From: Aureimonas ureilytica DSM 18598 = NBRC 106430
GTDB lineage: Bacteria; Pseudomonadota; Alphaproteobacteria; Rhizobiales; Rhizobiaceae
Assembly (NCBI RefSeq): GCF_000382705.1
Contig: NZ_ARQE01000009.1
Location: 1-64,000 of the forward strand
DNA: 64,000 bases
Direction of reading: 5' to 3'
Every line of letters starts with the position of its first letter. Within the stretch, counting starts at the first letter, position 1. The position numbers and the translations under genes are program-made. The notes under the pieces are model-generated. The model was not told where the DNA came from. It saw nothing but the letters and a program-made list of their open reading frames with translations, and did not search any database. Below, piece by piece: positions 38,639 to 46,939 of the stretch.

Positions 38639-39976
38639 TCAGTTCAGCGTCTGGCCGGCATAGGTCTTCTCGAAGCGGCGCAGCAGCGTGTTCGAGCGGT
38701 CGGCGGCCTCGTCGAGGCTCTTCTGCACGTCGGCGTTCTGCATGAAGATCGCCTCGAGCGCGGTCGAGAATTCCTTGCGGATCTGCGTGTAGTTGCCGAG
38801 GCGGATGCCGCGCGTGTTCTCGGACGGCTCGGTCAGCGTCAGGCTTTCGATCGCGAGCTCACGGCCCTTGAACTGCGGCTTGTCGTAGAAGCCGCTGGCC
38901 TTCATCGCCTCGAAGCCGGTCTTCGTCACCGGGATGTAGCCCGTGACCGTCGACCACCATTCCACCATGTCCGGCTGGGCGAGGAAGTTCAGGAACGCCG
39001 CCGCGCCCTTGTACTCGGCTTCCGGACGGTCCTTCATGACCCAGAGCGAGGCGCCGCCGACCAGCGACTTCTGGCGCTCGGTGCCCTCGAAGGTCGGCAG
39101 CATGGCGACATGCCATTCGACGCCCTGCGGCAGCGTCTTGCCGGCCGTGCCGTGGTCGGCGATCGAGCTCATCGCCATCTGGCAGGTCTGCGAGGTGAAG
39201 GACGGGAAAGCGTCCATGCCGAGCTGCTTGGTCTTCACGACGAAGAGCTTGTCGTCGGCCTGCTTCTTCAGGAACTTGATCTCGTCGACGACCTTGGTCT
39301 TGTTGAAGACGACTTCGGCGTCGAGGCCCTGATAGCCGTTGGCCTTGGTGGCGATCGGCTGGTTGTGGATGGCCGAGAACTGGTCGAGCGTGAACCAGGG
39401 GTCGAAATTGATGGCCATCGGGCATTCATAGCCCGCGTCCTTCAGCTTCTTGGCGTCGGCGGCGACCTGTTCCCAGGTCTTCGGCGCTTCAGTGATGCCC
39501 GCCTTCTTGAAGGCGTCGCCGTTGTAATAGAGGACGGCGGTCGAGGAATTGAACGGGAAGGACTGCAGCTCGCCCTTCGCGGTGGCATAGTACTGGCCGA
39601 TGCCGGGGAAGTAGTTGTCCCAGTCGATCTTGTAGCCATTGTCGGCCATCAGCTTCTTGGCTGGCAGATAGGCGTTCGACAGCATGAGGTCGAGCGTGCC
39701 CGCGTCGTAGACCTGCGTGATCGCGGGGTGCTTCTTGGCGCGATAGGCGGCGATCGTGTTCTGCAGGTTGGTGTCGTAGCCGCCCTGGCTGGTGCAGCTG
39801 ATCGCATAGTCCTTCTGGGACTCGTTGAACTTGGTGCAGGCTTCCTGCACGCGATCGCCCAGATCGCCCGACAGACCGTGCCAGAACTCGAACTTGACGG
39901 GCTCCGCCTGCGCCGTTCCGGCCAAGGCCGCCATCATGGCAAACGCGCTCGCAGCGCCGAAGATTTTCGTCAGCAT
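38639..39976 (-). CDS. ugpB: glycerol-3-phosphate-binding periplasmic protein
   Basis: A 445-residue periplasmic binding protein. A Sec signal peptide (about 1-24) ends at GTAQA. The mature start EPVKFEFWHGLSGDLGDR and the motifs FPFNSSTAVLYYN and GGASLWVMKD are typical of UgpB. It feeds sn-glycerol-3-phosphate and glycerophosphocholine-type diesters to UgpAE. It is first in the operon, with a Pho-box-like sequence 86 bp upstream, and is divergent from a glycerophosphodiesterase, the expected functional partner. Confidence 0.95.
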   Translation of the reverse strand: MLTKIFGAASAFAMMAALAGTAQAEPVKFEFWHGLSGDLGDRVQEACTKFNESQKDYAISCTSQGGYDTNLQNTIAAYRAKKHPAITQVYDAGTLDLMLSNAYLPAKKLMADNGYKIDWDNYFPGIGQYYATAKGELQSFPFNSSTAVLYYNGDAFKKAGITEAPKTWEQVAADAKKLKDAGYECPMAINFDPWFTLDQFSAIHNQPIATKANGYQGLDAEVVFNKTKVVDEIKFLKKQADDKLFVVKTKQLGMDAFPSFTSQTCQMAMSSIADHGTAGKTLPQGVEWHVAMLPTFEGTERQKSLVGGASLWVMKDRPEAEYKGAAAFLNFLAQPDMVEWWSTVTGYIPVTKTGFEAMKASGFYDKPQFKGRELAIESLTLTEPSENTRGIRLGNYTQIRKEFSTALEAIFMQNADVQKSLDEAADRSNTLLRRFEKTYAGQTLN

Positions 39977-40061
39977 CAGTGACCTCAGGATCGGTGAATT
40001 GTTGACGAAGTCTCGTCATTCGTCGCGGCGGTCCAATATGGTCTGTCGGTGCTGGAGTAAA

Positions 40062-40079
40062 ATGAAGTTTGGATGACAC
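40062..40079 (-). promoter_or_regulatory. Pho-box-like sequence upstream of ugpB
   Basis: Read leftward: GTGTCAT-CCAA-ACTTCAT, two 7-mers with the 4-base spacing of PhoB boxes (CTGTCAT-N4-CTGTCAT). The first half matches 6/7, the second only 4/7. Phosphate control of ugp is known in other bacteria. Confidence 0.4.
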
Positions 40080-40135
40080 ACTTTGAGGTAGTCGTTGCTC
40101 GGACCCTCCGATCTTGTCAGTAAGGTTTGATCGTT

Positions 40136-40153
40136 CCGTCATGGGGCTGACAT
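40136..40153 (+). promoter_or_regulatory. Pho-box-like sequence upstream of glycerophosphodiesterase
   Basis: CCGTCAT-GGGG-CTGACAT, two 7-mers with 4-base spacing, each 6/7 to CTGTCAT. It lies 82 bp before the ATG at 40235. Confidence 0.5.
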
Positions 40154-40234
40154 GGGTGCCGTGCTAGCGCACGGGCTCGGTCGACCGCTCCTTGTGCGCG
40201 CGGCACCTTCCTGTCCCGAGGACCCGAGCTTTCC

Positions 40235-41119
40235 ATGACCGCCAGTCCGCTTGCCGTCGTCGCCGACGCGGTTTCGCTTCGTTCTCCGATCCTCGACTTC
40301 GATGCCGACGCCCTCCTGGTCGTCGCCCATCGCGGCTCCTGGGTCGAAGCGCCCGAAAATTCGCTCCTGGCGATCCGGGACGCCGTGCGCCTCGGCGTCG
40401 GCATGGTCGAGATCGACACGCGTCGGGCGGCCGACGGCGCCTTCATGGTGATCCATGACAGGACGCTCGATCGCACCACGGAAGCCACCGGGCCGGTCGA
40501 TGCGCTGGACGGCGCGGCGATGGGGCGCCTGCGCCTTCGCCGCAGCGGGGGTGGCAAGACCATGCCCCTCACCGAGGAGCGCGTGCCGACGCTCTTCGAA
40601 GCGCTGGAAGAGGCGAGGGGGCGCGTTCTCGTCAATATCGACACGAAATCCGTCGCTGAGCTTCCCGCCGTCGCGCGGGAGGTTCTGCGGGGCGGCTTCG
40701 GGGCAGGCGTTCTCGTGAAGGCCGAGCTGTCGCCGGCCGATCTCGGCAAGCTTCCGGCCGACCATCCCGCTTTCGGCCCGCTGCCCTTCATGCCGGTGAT
40801 CCGTTCAGCCAAGGGGCGCTTTGCCGCCGATCTCAGCGCGCTCGGGCCGCTGCGCCCTTTCATGATCGAGGCCTGTCCTTATGATGTGGACGATCTCGAA
40901 GCGGGGATGGAGGTGGTGCGCGACATGGGCACGAGACTGTGGATCAACACGCTGGACGTCGCTCACATGACGCATTTCAACGACGCGGCGGCGCGGCTCG
41001 ATGCGGATGCGGTCTGGGGTCGGTTGATGGATCTTGGCGTGCGCGCCATCCAGACCGACGAATCGGAAGCGCTCACCGCCTATCTGGCGAAGCGCGGTTG
41101 CGCGAGCGCCCGCCTGTGA
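40235..41119 (+). CDS. glycerophosphodiester phosphodiesterase family protein (UgpQ-like)
   Basis: A 294-residue cytoplasmic-looking GDPD enzyme (no signal peptide) that hydrolyses glycerophosphodiesters to glycerol-3-phosphate and an alcohol. The active-site series is intact: VAHRGSWVEAPENS (His, Arg, Glu), MVEIDTRRAADG (Glu, Asp) and MVIHDRTLDRTT (His). The PTLFEALEEARGRVLVNIDTK segment is typical. Its stop overlaps the GTG start of the next gene. Divergent from ugpB, it matches the cytoplasmic UgpQ role of processing diesters brought in by UgpBAEC. Confidence 0.9.
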   Translation: MTASPLAVVADAVSLRSPILDFDADALLVVAHRGSWVEAPENSLLAIRDAVRLGVGMVEIDTRRAADGAFMVIHDRTLDRTTEATGPVDALDGAAMGRLRLRRSGGGKTMPLTEERVPTLFEALEEARGRVLVNIDTKSVAELPAVAREVLRGGFGAGVLVKAELSPADLGKLPADHPAFGPLPFMPVIRSAKGRFAADLSALGPLRPFMIEACPYDVDDLEAGMEVVRDMGTRLWINTLDVAHMTHFNDAAARLDADAVWGRLMDLGVRAIQTDESEALTAYLAKRGCASARL

Positions 41120-41901
41120 GCGTCGAAGGTCTTCTTCGCCGCGAGGTCGCGGCCGAGATCGTGAAGGCCGCCAGCGCCGAGGCGCTGCGCTTTTTCGCCG
41201 AGCGTTCGACCTTGGCGGTCGCCACCAAGAACGGCCCGCGCGATTTCGTCTCGCAGGCCGATCGCGCCATCGAAGCCATGGTGCGCCGGCACCTTGCCGA
41301 GCGCTTTCCCGGCGAAGCGGTCGTCGGCGAGGAGGAGGGTGGCGAAGCGGGGTCGCGCTACTGGATCGTCGATCCGATCGACGGCACCTCGAATTTTCTC
41401 GCCGGCTCGCCGCTCTGGGGCGTGTCGCTCGGCTATGTCGTGGACGGCGAACCGGTGGTCGGCGCCATCGCCGCGCCCTGCCTCGGCGAACTCATGGCCG
41501 GCGCGCGGGACGCGGGCGTCGTGCGCAACGGTGTCCCGTTCGAGCGCGACGTCGCCGTGCCGGGCCTCGGTCTCGTGTCGCTCGGCGACAGTCCGGGCGA
41601 GGATCTGGACGCCGCGATCGCGCTTCAGCGCCGCTTGCGCGAGCGCGAATGGATCGTGGAATCCTTTCACTGCACCTCGGTTTCCATGCTGTTCGCCGCG
41701 CTCGGCCGCTTCGAGGGGCATATCCAGCCCGTCACCACGATGTGGGACATAGCCGGCGGCGCCGCGATCTGCCGCGAACTCGGACTTCGCGTCGAGATTC
41801 TCGATCGCGAGGACGGGAGCTATGGCATCTGGGCGGGCACCGCCGGGCTCCTGCGCGATGCGCTGGGGGAGGGGGACGCGACCGCCGAAGCGGCGCAATA
41901 G
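41116..41901 (+). CDS. inositol monophosphatase family protein
   Basis: A 261-residue Mg-dependent phosphatase of the IMPase/HisN/CysQ group. Metal-site motifs are GEEEGG (about residue 73), the central IVDPIDGTSNF (about 87-97) and the C-terminal WDIAGGAAI. The GTG at 41116 overlaps the stop of the phosphodiesterase (GTGA), so the two are coupled. Operon context with glycerophosphodiester handling suggests dephosphorylation of inositol-phosphate or glycerol-phosphate products, for example from glycerophosphoinositol. Histidinol-phosphatase activity is a family alternative. Confidence 0.9.
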   Translation: MSVEGLLRREVAAEIVKAASAEALRFFAERSTLAVATKNGPRDFVSQADRAIEAMVRRHLAERFPGEAVVGEEEGGEAGSRYWIVDPIDGTSNFLAGSPLWGVSLGYVVDGEPVVGAIAAPCLGELMAGARDAGVVRNGVPFERDVAVPGLGLVSLGDSPGEDLDAAIALQRRLREREWIVESFHCTSVSMLFAALGRFEGHIQPVTTMWDIAGGAAICRELGLRVEILDREDGSYGIWAGTAGLLRDALGEGDATAEAAQ

Positions 41902-41920
41902 GCTCGCGATCCAAAAGGCG

Positions 41921-41950
41921 AGGCCCGCTCCGATCGCTCGGCGCGGGCCT
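41921..41950 (+). terminator. weak terminator-like hairpin after the phosphatase gene
   Basis: AGGCCCGC (41921-41928) pairs with GCGGGCCT (41943-41950) over a 14-base loop. Only TTGTCGTGTT follows, so termination efficiency is doubtful. It lies between convergent genes. Confidence 0.4.
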
Positions 41951-41989
41951 TGTCGTGTTCGTCTTTCCGTCGGCCGGTTCGCCCTCGTC

Positions 41990-43990
41990 TCAGGCGGCCA
42001 CCGCCGGTTCGTCCTCGACGCGCTGGCGCGGTTCGGGACGGCCCGTCAGATAGCCCTGCACGGCGTCGCAGCCGAGCTGTTCCAGAATGTCGAACTGCTC
42101 TTCCGTTTCGACGCCCTCGCCGAGCGTCGCGATGCCCATGTCCCGTCCGAGCTGGGTGACGGCGCGCAGCACCGCCATGGAATTGCGGTCTTCGGCCGCC
42201 GCGGCCACGAAGCTGCGGTCGATCTTCACGCGGTCGAGAGGCAGGTCGCGCAGGTGCGACAGCGAGGAATAGCCGGTCCCGAAATCGTCCATCGCGATCT
42301 TCACGCCGAGCGCGCGCAGGTCCTTGAGAACATGGGCGAGCTGCTTGCCGTCGGCCACGATCGCCGTCTCGGTCAGCTCCAGTTCCAGCCGCCCGGCCGG
42401 AAGGCCGCTCTGTTCCAGCGCCTGCTTGACATGCGAGACGAGCGCCGGCGAACGAAACTGGAGCGCCGAGACATTCACCGCGACATGAAGGTTTCCGGGC
42501 CAACGGGCCGCTTCGCGGCAGGCCTCTTCCAGAACCCATTTGCCGAGCGGCAGGATCATCCCGGTCTCTTCGGCCAAGGGGACGAATTCTGCGGGCGACA
42601 CCAGACCATCCTCGGGATGTTTCCAGCGGATCAGCGCCTCGAAGCCGATCGGTTTGCGATCTCGAATGTCCACGACCGGCTGATAGGCGAGAAAGAACTG
42701 CTTCTCGTCGATCGCGGTCTTGAGATCCATCTCGCGCTTCGTGCGCTCGAGCCCTGCGCTTTCCATGCCGTGCCGGTAGCGCGAAATCTGGTTGCGGCCG
42801 CGCCGCTTGGCGTCGTGAAGGGCGACCTCGGCATTGTGGATCACCTCCACCGCGTTCGAGGCATTGTCGGAGGAGCAAAGCCCCACGCTGCATCCGAGCG
42901 TCACCATCCGATTCTCGACGGCATAGGGCGAGCGCAGCGAGATGACGACGTCGTCGGCCATCTGCAACGCGCTTTCCTGGTTCGCGAAAACCATGATGGC
43001 GAGTTCGTCGCCGCCGACCCGAAATGCCGTCGCATCCTCTCCCGCGATCTCGCGAAGCCGCTCCGCCATGGCGAGGAGCACCGCGTCGCCGACCGCGCTT
43101 CCATAGGTGTCGTTGATGAGCTTGAAATGGTCGACATCGATCAGGAGCAGCTTGAACCAGCGGCGGACCCGATAAGCCTCCTCCATGCGCAGCTGCAAGG
43201 CACGTTGGTTGGGCAGGCCCGTCAGGGCGTCCTGGAAGCTGGAATGCGGCAGGCGCTCCCTGAACCGCAAGCCCATCCGATCCTCGATCAGATAAAGCGA
43301 CACGCCGCCGCCCATGATGAAGAGGGCGACGAAGCCGACGGCGAGGGTCAGGGCTTCCCGATCCACCGCTCTAAGGTTCGTCGATCCCGGCGCGAGCGGG
43401 CTTTCGAACGTCGCGACGCCGGCGATATGAGAGGAGGCGACTGCCGCGATCAGGCAGGCGATCGGCGTGATCCGGGAATATCCGCCCCGCAAGCGGTGCA
43501 TGGACGCGACGGCGAGGATGCCGAACAGGATCGGCAGGATCACCGAAGCGATGAAGGACGGGGAGTGCTGAAGGAGGATGGTCTCGACCTCCTCGCCGGG
43601 CATCGCGATGACGTGCAGCGAGGCGATCGACAGCCCAAGCAGGCCGCCGCCGATGAGAATCGAGCTGCGCTTGGCCGAATGGGTGGCGACCAGCAGCGCC
43701 AGGCCGATCCCGCCGATCGCTGCGAGCATGCAGGCGAACAGGGTGATCGTCGCGAAAGAATGCTGGACGCCCGAGGTGTAACCGAGAAGGCCGATGAAAT
43801 GCGTCGCCCAAAGGGTCGATCCTCCGCAGATCGCGGCGAGGAAAAGCCAACCGTTGCGCGCCGGCGCGCGCGCGTCCATCGCCCGGCCCACGAGAAAGAA
43901 GGCGATGATCGCACCCAGTCCGCAAAGCGCCACCGCGACGAGGGCGAAGCCGAGGGAATGATTTGCTTTCAGGACGGTCAGTAGGCTCAT
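41990..43990 (-). CDS. MHYT-GGDEF-EAL membrane protein (c-di-GMP turnover)
   Basis: A 666-residue integral membrane signalling protein. The first 240 residues hold about seven spans of an MHYT sensor with three degenerate repeats (ATHFIGLLGY, SLHVIAMPG, SHIAGVATF), each keeping its His. The GGDEF domain (about 255-405) has DVDHFKLIND and the active-site variant GGDEL. The EAL domain (about 415-650) is complete: EALIRW, NVSALQF, ELTETAI, DDFGTGYSS, KIDRSF, GEGVET. It is therefore likely an active phosphodiesterase, perhaps with GTP-binding regulation by GGDEL. The start at 43990 follows GGAGAAG. Monocistronic. Confidence 0.93.
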   Translation of the reverse strand: MSLLTVLKANHSLGFALVAVALCGLGAIIAFFLVGRAMDARAPARNGWLFLAAICGGSTLWATHFIGLLGYTSGVQHSFATITLFACMLAAIGGIGLALLVATHSAKRSSILIGGGLLGLSIASLHVIAMPGEEVETILLQHSPSFIASVILPILFGILAVASMHRLRGGYSRITPIACLIAAVASSHIAGVATFESPLAPGSTNLRAVDREALTLAVGFVALFIMGGGVSLYLIEDRMGLRFRERLPHSSFQDALTGLPNQRALQLRMEEAYRVRRWFKLLLIDVDHFKLINDTYGSAVGDAVLLAMAERLREIAGEDATAFRVGGDELAIMVFANQESALQMADDVVISLRSPYAVENRMVTLGCSVGLCSSDNASNAVEVIHNAEVALHDAKRRGRNQISRYRHGMESAGLERTKREMDLKTAIDEKQFFLAYQPVVDIRDRKPIGFEALIRWKHPEDGLVSPAEFVPLAEETGMILPLGKWVLEEACREAARWPGNLHVAVNVSALQFRSPALVSHVKQALEQSGLPAGRLELELTETAIVADGKQLAHVLKDLRALGVKIAMDDFGTGYSSLSHLRDLPLDRVKIDRSFVAAAAEDRNSMAVLRAVTQLGRDMGIATLGEGVETEEQFDILEQLGCDAVQGYLTGRPEPRQRVEDEPAVAA

Positions 43991-44035
43991 GGTTCTTCTC
44001 CACTCGGAGCCATGATGTCCCGCCACCGCTGAATA

Positions 44036-44130
44036 CATCTTTACCCGACCATCGAATCTGTCCGTAGGGCAGGCTCGTTTTGGGGGCTGTTTGTCCGAAA
44101 GAGGGCGAAAAACATCTCATGGTAAAGATG
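44036..44130. repeat. spaced inverted repeat upstream of the GGDEF-EAL gene
   Basis: CATCTTTACC (44036-44045) and its exact complement GGTAAAGATG (44121-44130) lie 75 bp apart, 46 bp upstream of the start codon. A 9/10 copy, GTTAAAGATG, occurs near 44176. They may be binding sites for one regulator. Confidence 0.35.
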
Positions 44131-44195
44131 GTCTTCGAGCATCCTGCTTCTAGAAGTTTTTTATCCGCGCGCTCTTGTTAAAGATGCCGACGGCG

Positions 44196-45257
44196 CTAGA
44201 GCCATTTCTTGTAGCGGAAATACATGAGCGGCAGAAGCGCGGAAAGAACCATGACGCCGAGCGCCATCGGATAGCCCAGCGCCCATTTCAACTCGGGCAT
44301 ATGCTCGAAATTCATGCCGTAGATCGAGGCGACGAGCGTCGGCGGCATGAAGCCGACCGCCGCCACCGAGAAGATCTTGATGATCGCGTTCTGCTCGATC
44401 GAGATCATGCCGACCGTCGTGTCGAGCAGGAAGGTCGTCTTGTTCGACAGGAAGGACACGAAATCGTTCAGCGAGGCGACGTCGCGCGCCATGGCCTTCA
44501 CCCGGAGCTTCAGCTCCTTCTGCGGCTTGCGCCGGTCCATCACGAGTGACAGGAAGGGGAGCAGCCGGTCCATCGTGGCGAGGCTTTCCCGCGTGCGCGA
44601 GGAGAGATCGCCCGCCGCGCCCAGCCGCTTCAGCAATTGCTTGAAATCGGCGGTCGCGGTCGGCGTGTTCGTGTCGGAGGAGCGGAAGATGTCGGTGCCG
44701 ATCCGGTCGAGATCGGTCGCGATCTGCTCCAGCATGTCGGCCATGCGATCGACCACCGTTTCCAGAAGGCCGACGGCGATGGAATCGGCTGTCGGACCCT
44801 TGGTGCGCGAGGGCTTGGGCGGCGCGGGCGGCGGGCCGTAATGGTCGGGGCTCGACAGATGCGCGCTCTTCTGCCCGTCGCCGTTTCCTTCGCGGCAGAG
44901 CTTGGTGGAGAAGATCTGGAACGAGCGGGGATTGGTGTAGCGCAGCGTCAAAAGGCGCTGGCCGACGAGGATGAAGGTGACGGGGCCGAAATCCGGCCGC
45001 CCTTCGTCCAGACCATAGACGATCGAGGCGGTCATGAAGTCGCCGCCGTCTTCCGAATAAAGCCGGCTCGAGACCTCGATCTCGCGCATTTCCTCGCGCG
45101 TCGGCACTTCGAGGCCACAAAGCTCCTCGATCGCCTTTTCTTCCTCAGGTGTGGGATTGCGCAGATCCAGCCACACGGCTTCGGGGGGAATCTCGTCGGC
45201 GCGCACGCTGTTGTGGCGGCGCACCTGGGAGCCGAACACCGTATAGGCATCGATCAT
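44196..45257 (-). CDS. corA: CorA-family magnesium/cobalt transporter
   Basis: A 353-residue pentameric divalent-cation channel. The cytoplasmic N-domain (about 1-285) includes a Pro/Ser-rich loop near 130-155 (SSPDHYGPPPAPPKPSRTKG). The stalk helix leads to the first span, VAAVGFMPPTLVASIYGMNF, ending in the selectivity motif YGMNF. The second span is MALGVMVLSALLPLMYF and the C-terminus is basic (RYKKWL). Length and motifs are standard. No Mg-responsive leader is evident in the short upstream gap. Monocistronic. Confidence 0.94.
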   Translation of the reverse strand: MIDAYTVFGSQVRRHNSVRADEIPPEAVWLDLRNPTPEEEKAIEELCGLEVPTREEMREIEVSSRLYSEDGGDFMTASIVYGLDEGRPDFGPVTFILVGQRLLTLRYTNPRSFQIFSTKLCREGNGDGQKSAHLSSPDHYGPPPAPPKPSRTKGPTADSIAVGLLETVVDRMADMLEQIATDLDRIGTDIFRSSDTNTPTATADFKQLLKRLGAAGDLSSRTRESLATMDRLLPFLSLVMDRRKPQKELKLRVKAMARDVASLNDFVSFLSNKTTFLLDTTVGMISIEQNAIIKIFSVAAVGFMPPTLVASIYGMNFEHMPELKWALGYPMALGVMVLSALLPLMYFRYKKWL

Positions 45258-45380
45258 GGGCCATCATCCTTGTCGCGCGTCCGAAGCGGAACGCTTCGAG
45301 ACGATCGCGCGCGCCCGAGCGGCGCCTCTCGCGACGGCGATATAGAGCCGGCGCGACGGCGGCGCCATCGGGCATCGTCT

Positions 45381-45412
45381 AAAAAGCGGTGCGGCTCCCG
45401 GAAGGGAGCCGC
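45381..45412 (-). terminator. rho-independent terminator of the 116-residue gene
   Basis: GCGGCTCCC (45391-45399) pairs with GGGAGCCGC (45404-45412). Read leftward, after a few bases, comes TTTTT (45381-45385). Confidence 0.7.
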
Positions 45413-45437
45413 CGCCTTGCGTTACGACGCGAATGTA

Positions 45438-45788
45438 TCAAACGAATGGCGCGAGCGCAGGCACCGAGCCGAGAGCGCGCGAGACGGTCGCCTCGTCCGT
45501 GTGGAGCTTGGCGAAGGCGACGAACTCCTCGCCGACGGTGCGGATCTGGCCCATGTCGAGCCCGAGGCCCATGAGCTTGCCGCCGAGCGCCATGATGCCG
45601 CCGCCGAACTCCGGGTCTCCGGCGGAGCGAAGCGCATCCGCCGCGCCCGGCGTTCCCGCGATCACCGTCTCCACCGACGGGTCGTCGCTTTCGGAACGCA
45701 GGAAGGCCAGGATATTGCCGATGGCCTGTTCTGCTGCTTCGGGCGTCAGGGAAGCGGCGGCGCTGATGCGGTCGGTCAGTTCGGACAT
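45438..45788 (-). CDS. small acidic protein, possibly DUF2267/DUF2780-like
   Basis: A 116-residue soluble protein without signal peptide. It is helical in the first half (LTPEAAEQAIGNILAFLRSE), has a Gly-rich middle (GGGIMALGGKLMGLGLDMGQ) and a helical end (VGEEFVAFAKLHTDEATVSR). The pattern recalls small stress-related DUF2780/DUF2267 proteins, but I am not certain. It has its own terminator and stands between corA and the L,D-transpeptidase. No operon partner. Confidence 0.65.
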   Translation of the reverse strand: MSELTDRISAAASLTPEAAEQAIGNILAFLRSESDDPSVETVIAGTPGAADALRSAGDPEFGGGIMALGGKLMGLGLDMGQIRTVGEEFVAFAKLHTDEATVSRALGSVPALAPFV

Positions 45789-45953
45789 GAAGAACCCTGG
45801 CAGTGGAGGGGGAAGGCCGTTCGGCCCGTCATCTTGTCAGCGGACCCGGGCGGGCGCAATCGGCGGCCGCAACGAGTTGGGGGGGCAAGGCGTATGGGTG
45901 ACGAATGCGACGGAGAAAGGCCGCCCGAACGAGGCGGCCAGTTCCCGCAGGCC

Positions 45954-46673
45954 TCAGACCGCGAGGCCGCCCGGCTGGTTCACGATCACCGTCGCGCCCG
46001 GTTCGGCGCGGTTGTAGAGATCGATGATGTCGTGATTCATGAAGCGCACGCAGCCCGACGAGACGGCCTTGCCGATCGTCCACCATTCGGGCGTTCCATG
46101 CAGGCGGTAGAGCGTGTCTTTGCCGTCCTTGAAGAGATAGAGCGCGCGGGCGCCGAGCGGGTTGGTGAGGCCCGGGTCCATGCCGACGCCGCGATAGACT
46201 TCGAGTTCCGGCTGGCGGTCGATCATCTCGTTCGGGGGCGTCCAGCGCGGCCATTCGCGCTTGTACTGCACCTTGGCGCGGCCTTCCCAGGCAAAGCCGT
46301 CGCGGCCGATGCCGACGCCATAGCGCATGGCCGTGCCGCCCGGCTGGACGAGATAGGCGTAGCGCGTCGGCGTGTCGATGATGATCGTGCCCGGCGTTTC
46401 CGGACCGTTATAGGCCACCTGCCGACGCAGGAACTGCGGGTTCATCCGGCGCATGTCGATCGCGGGAATGGTGAAGCCGCCATCGGAAATCGGGCCGTAG
46501 GCGGTCGCGTATTCGGGCGGGATATTGCCGGGACGGCCGCCGAAGGCCGAAAGGTCGGCATTCTGCGAGCTCGGCGAACTCACGCAGCCCGTCAGCGTCG
46601 CCAGCGCCCCGAGGCCGAGGCCGGACAGAACGGCGCGGCGCGGCAGCGGGCGGGAAAGCAAATCTTTGGTCAT
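45954..46673 (-). CDS. L,D-transpeptidase (YkuD domain), exported
   Basis: A 239-residue cell-wall cross-linking enzyme that forms 3-3 or protein-peptidoglycan links. The N-terminus LPRRAVLSGLGLGALATLTGC combines a twin-arginine-like signal with a lipobox Cys (about residue 30). The YkuD domain covers about 95-235: GTIIIDTPTRYAYLV, then the catalytic LHGTPEWWTIGKAVSSGCVR with nucleophile Cys. The ATG at 46673 opens the signal peptide; upstream frame is untranslated leader. An exact EcfG promoter lies 81 bp upstream, so it is probably induced by general stress. Confidence 0.93.
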   Translation of the reverse strand: MTKDLLSRPLPRRAVLSGLGLGALATLTGCVSSPSSQNADLSAFGGRPGNIPPEYATAYGPISDGGFTIPAIDMRRMNPQFLRRQVAYNGPETPGTIIIDTPTRYAYLVQPGGTAMRYGVGIGRDGFAWEGRAKVQYKREWPRWTPPNEMIDRQPELEVYRGVGMDPGLTNPLGARALYLFKDGKDTLYRLHGTPEWWTIGKAVSSGCVRFMNHDIIDLYNRAEPGATVIVNQPGGLAV

Positions 46674-46754
46674 GATCCAGCCGGGAAAGGGGAGCGACAC
46701 GGGCTTTCTCACGAAGCCTTCGAGATCGACCCTGGTTGTTGCGGTCGTGGCGAA

Positions 46755-46779
46755 AACGTCGAACCGCTCGGTTCGTTCC
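46755..46779 (-). promoter_or_regulatory. EcfG (general stress) promoter of L,D-transpeptidase
   Basis: On the minus strand GGAAC (46779-46775), 16 bases, CGTT (46758-46755): an exact consensus match. It lies 81 bp upstream of the ATG at 46673. Confidence 0.7.
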
Positions 46780-46939
46780 GTCTCGCCAGCGGCAAAGGGC
46801 AGCTTGACGGCGGCAATGCGGCAAAGCGGGGACCGGAAAGCCGCGTCAGCCTTAACGGAGGGTGAAGTGGGTCTTCGATGTGACAGGCGAATGGTCACGC
46901 TGTAAGACGCGGGGGATCGGAAACGGACGGTAGGACCCC

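Noticed and set aside
44140-44165. CTTCTAGAAG + T-run near 44150 as a terminator
   Set aside because: The T-run is on the plus strand while both neighbouring genes are read leftward; there is no plus-strand gene to end.
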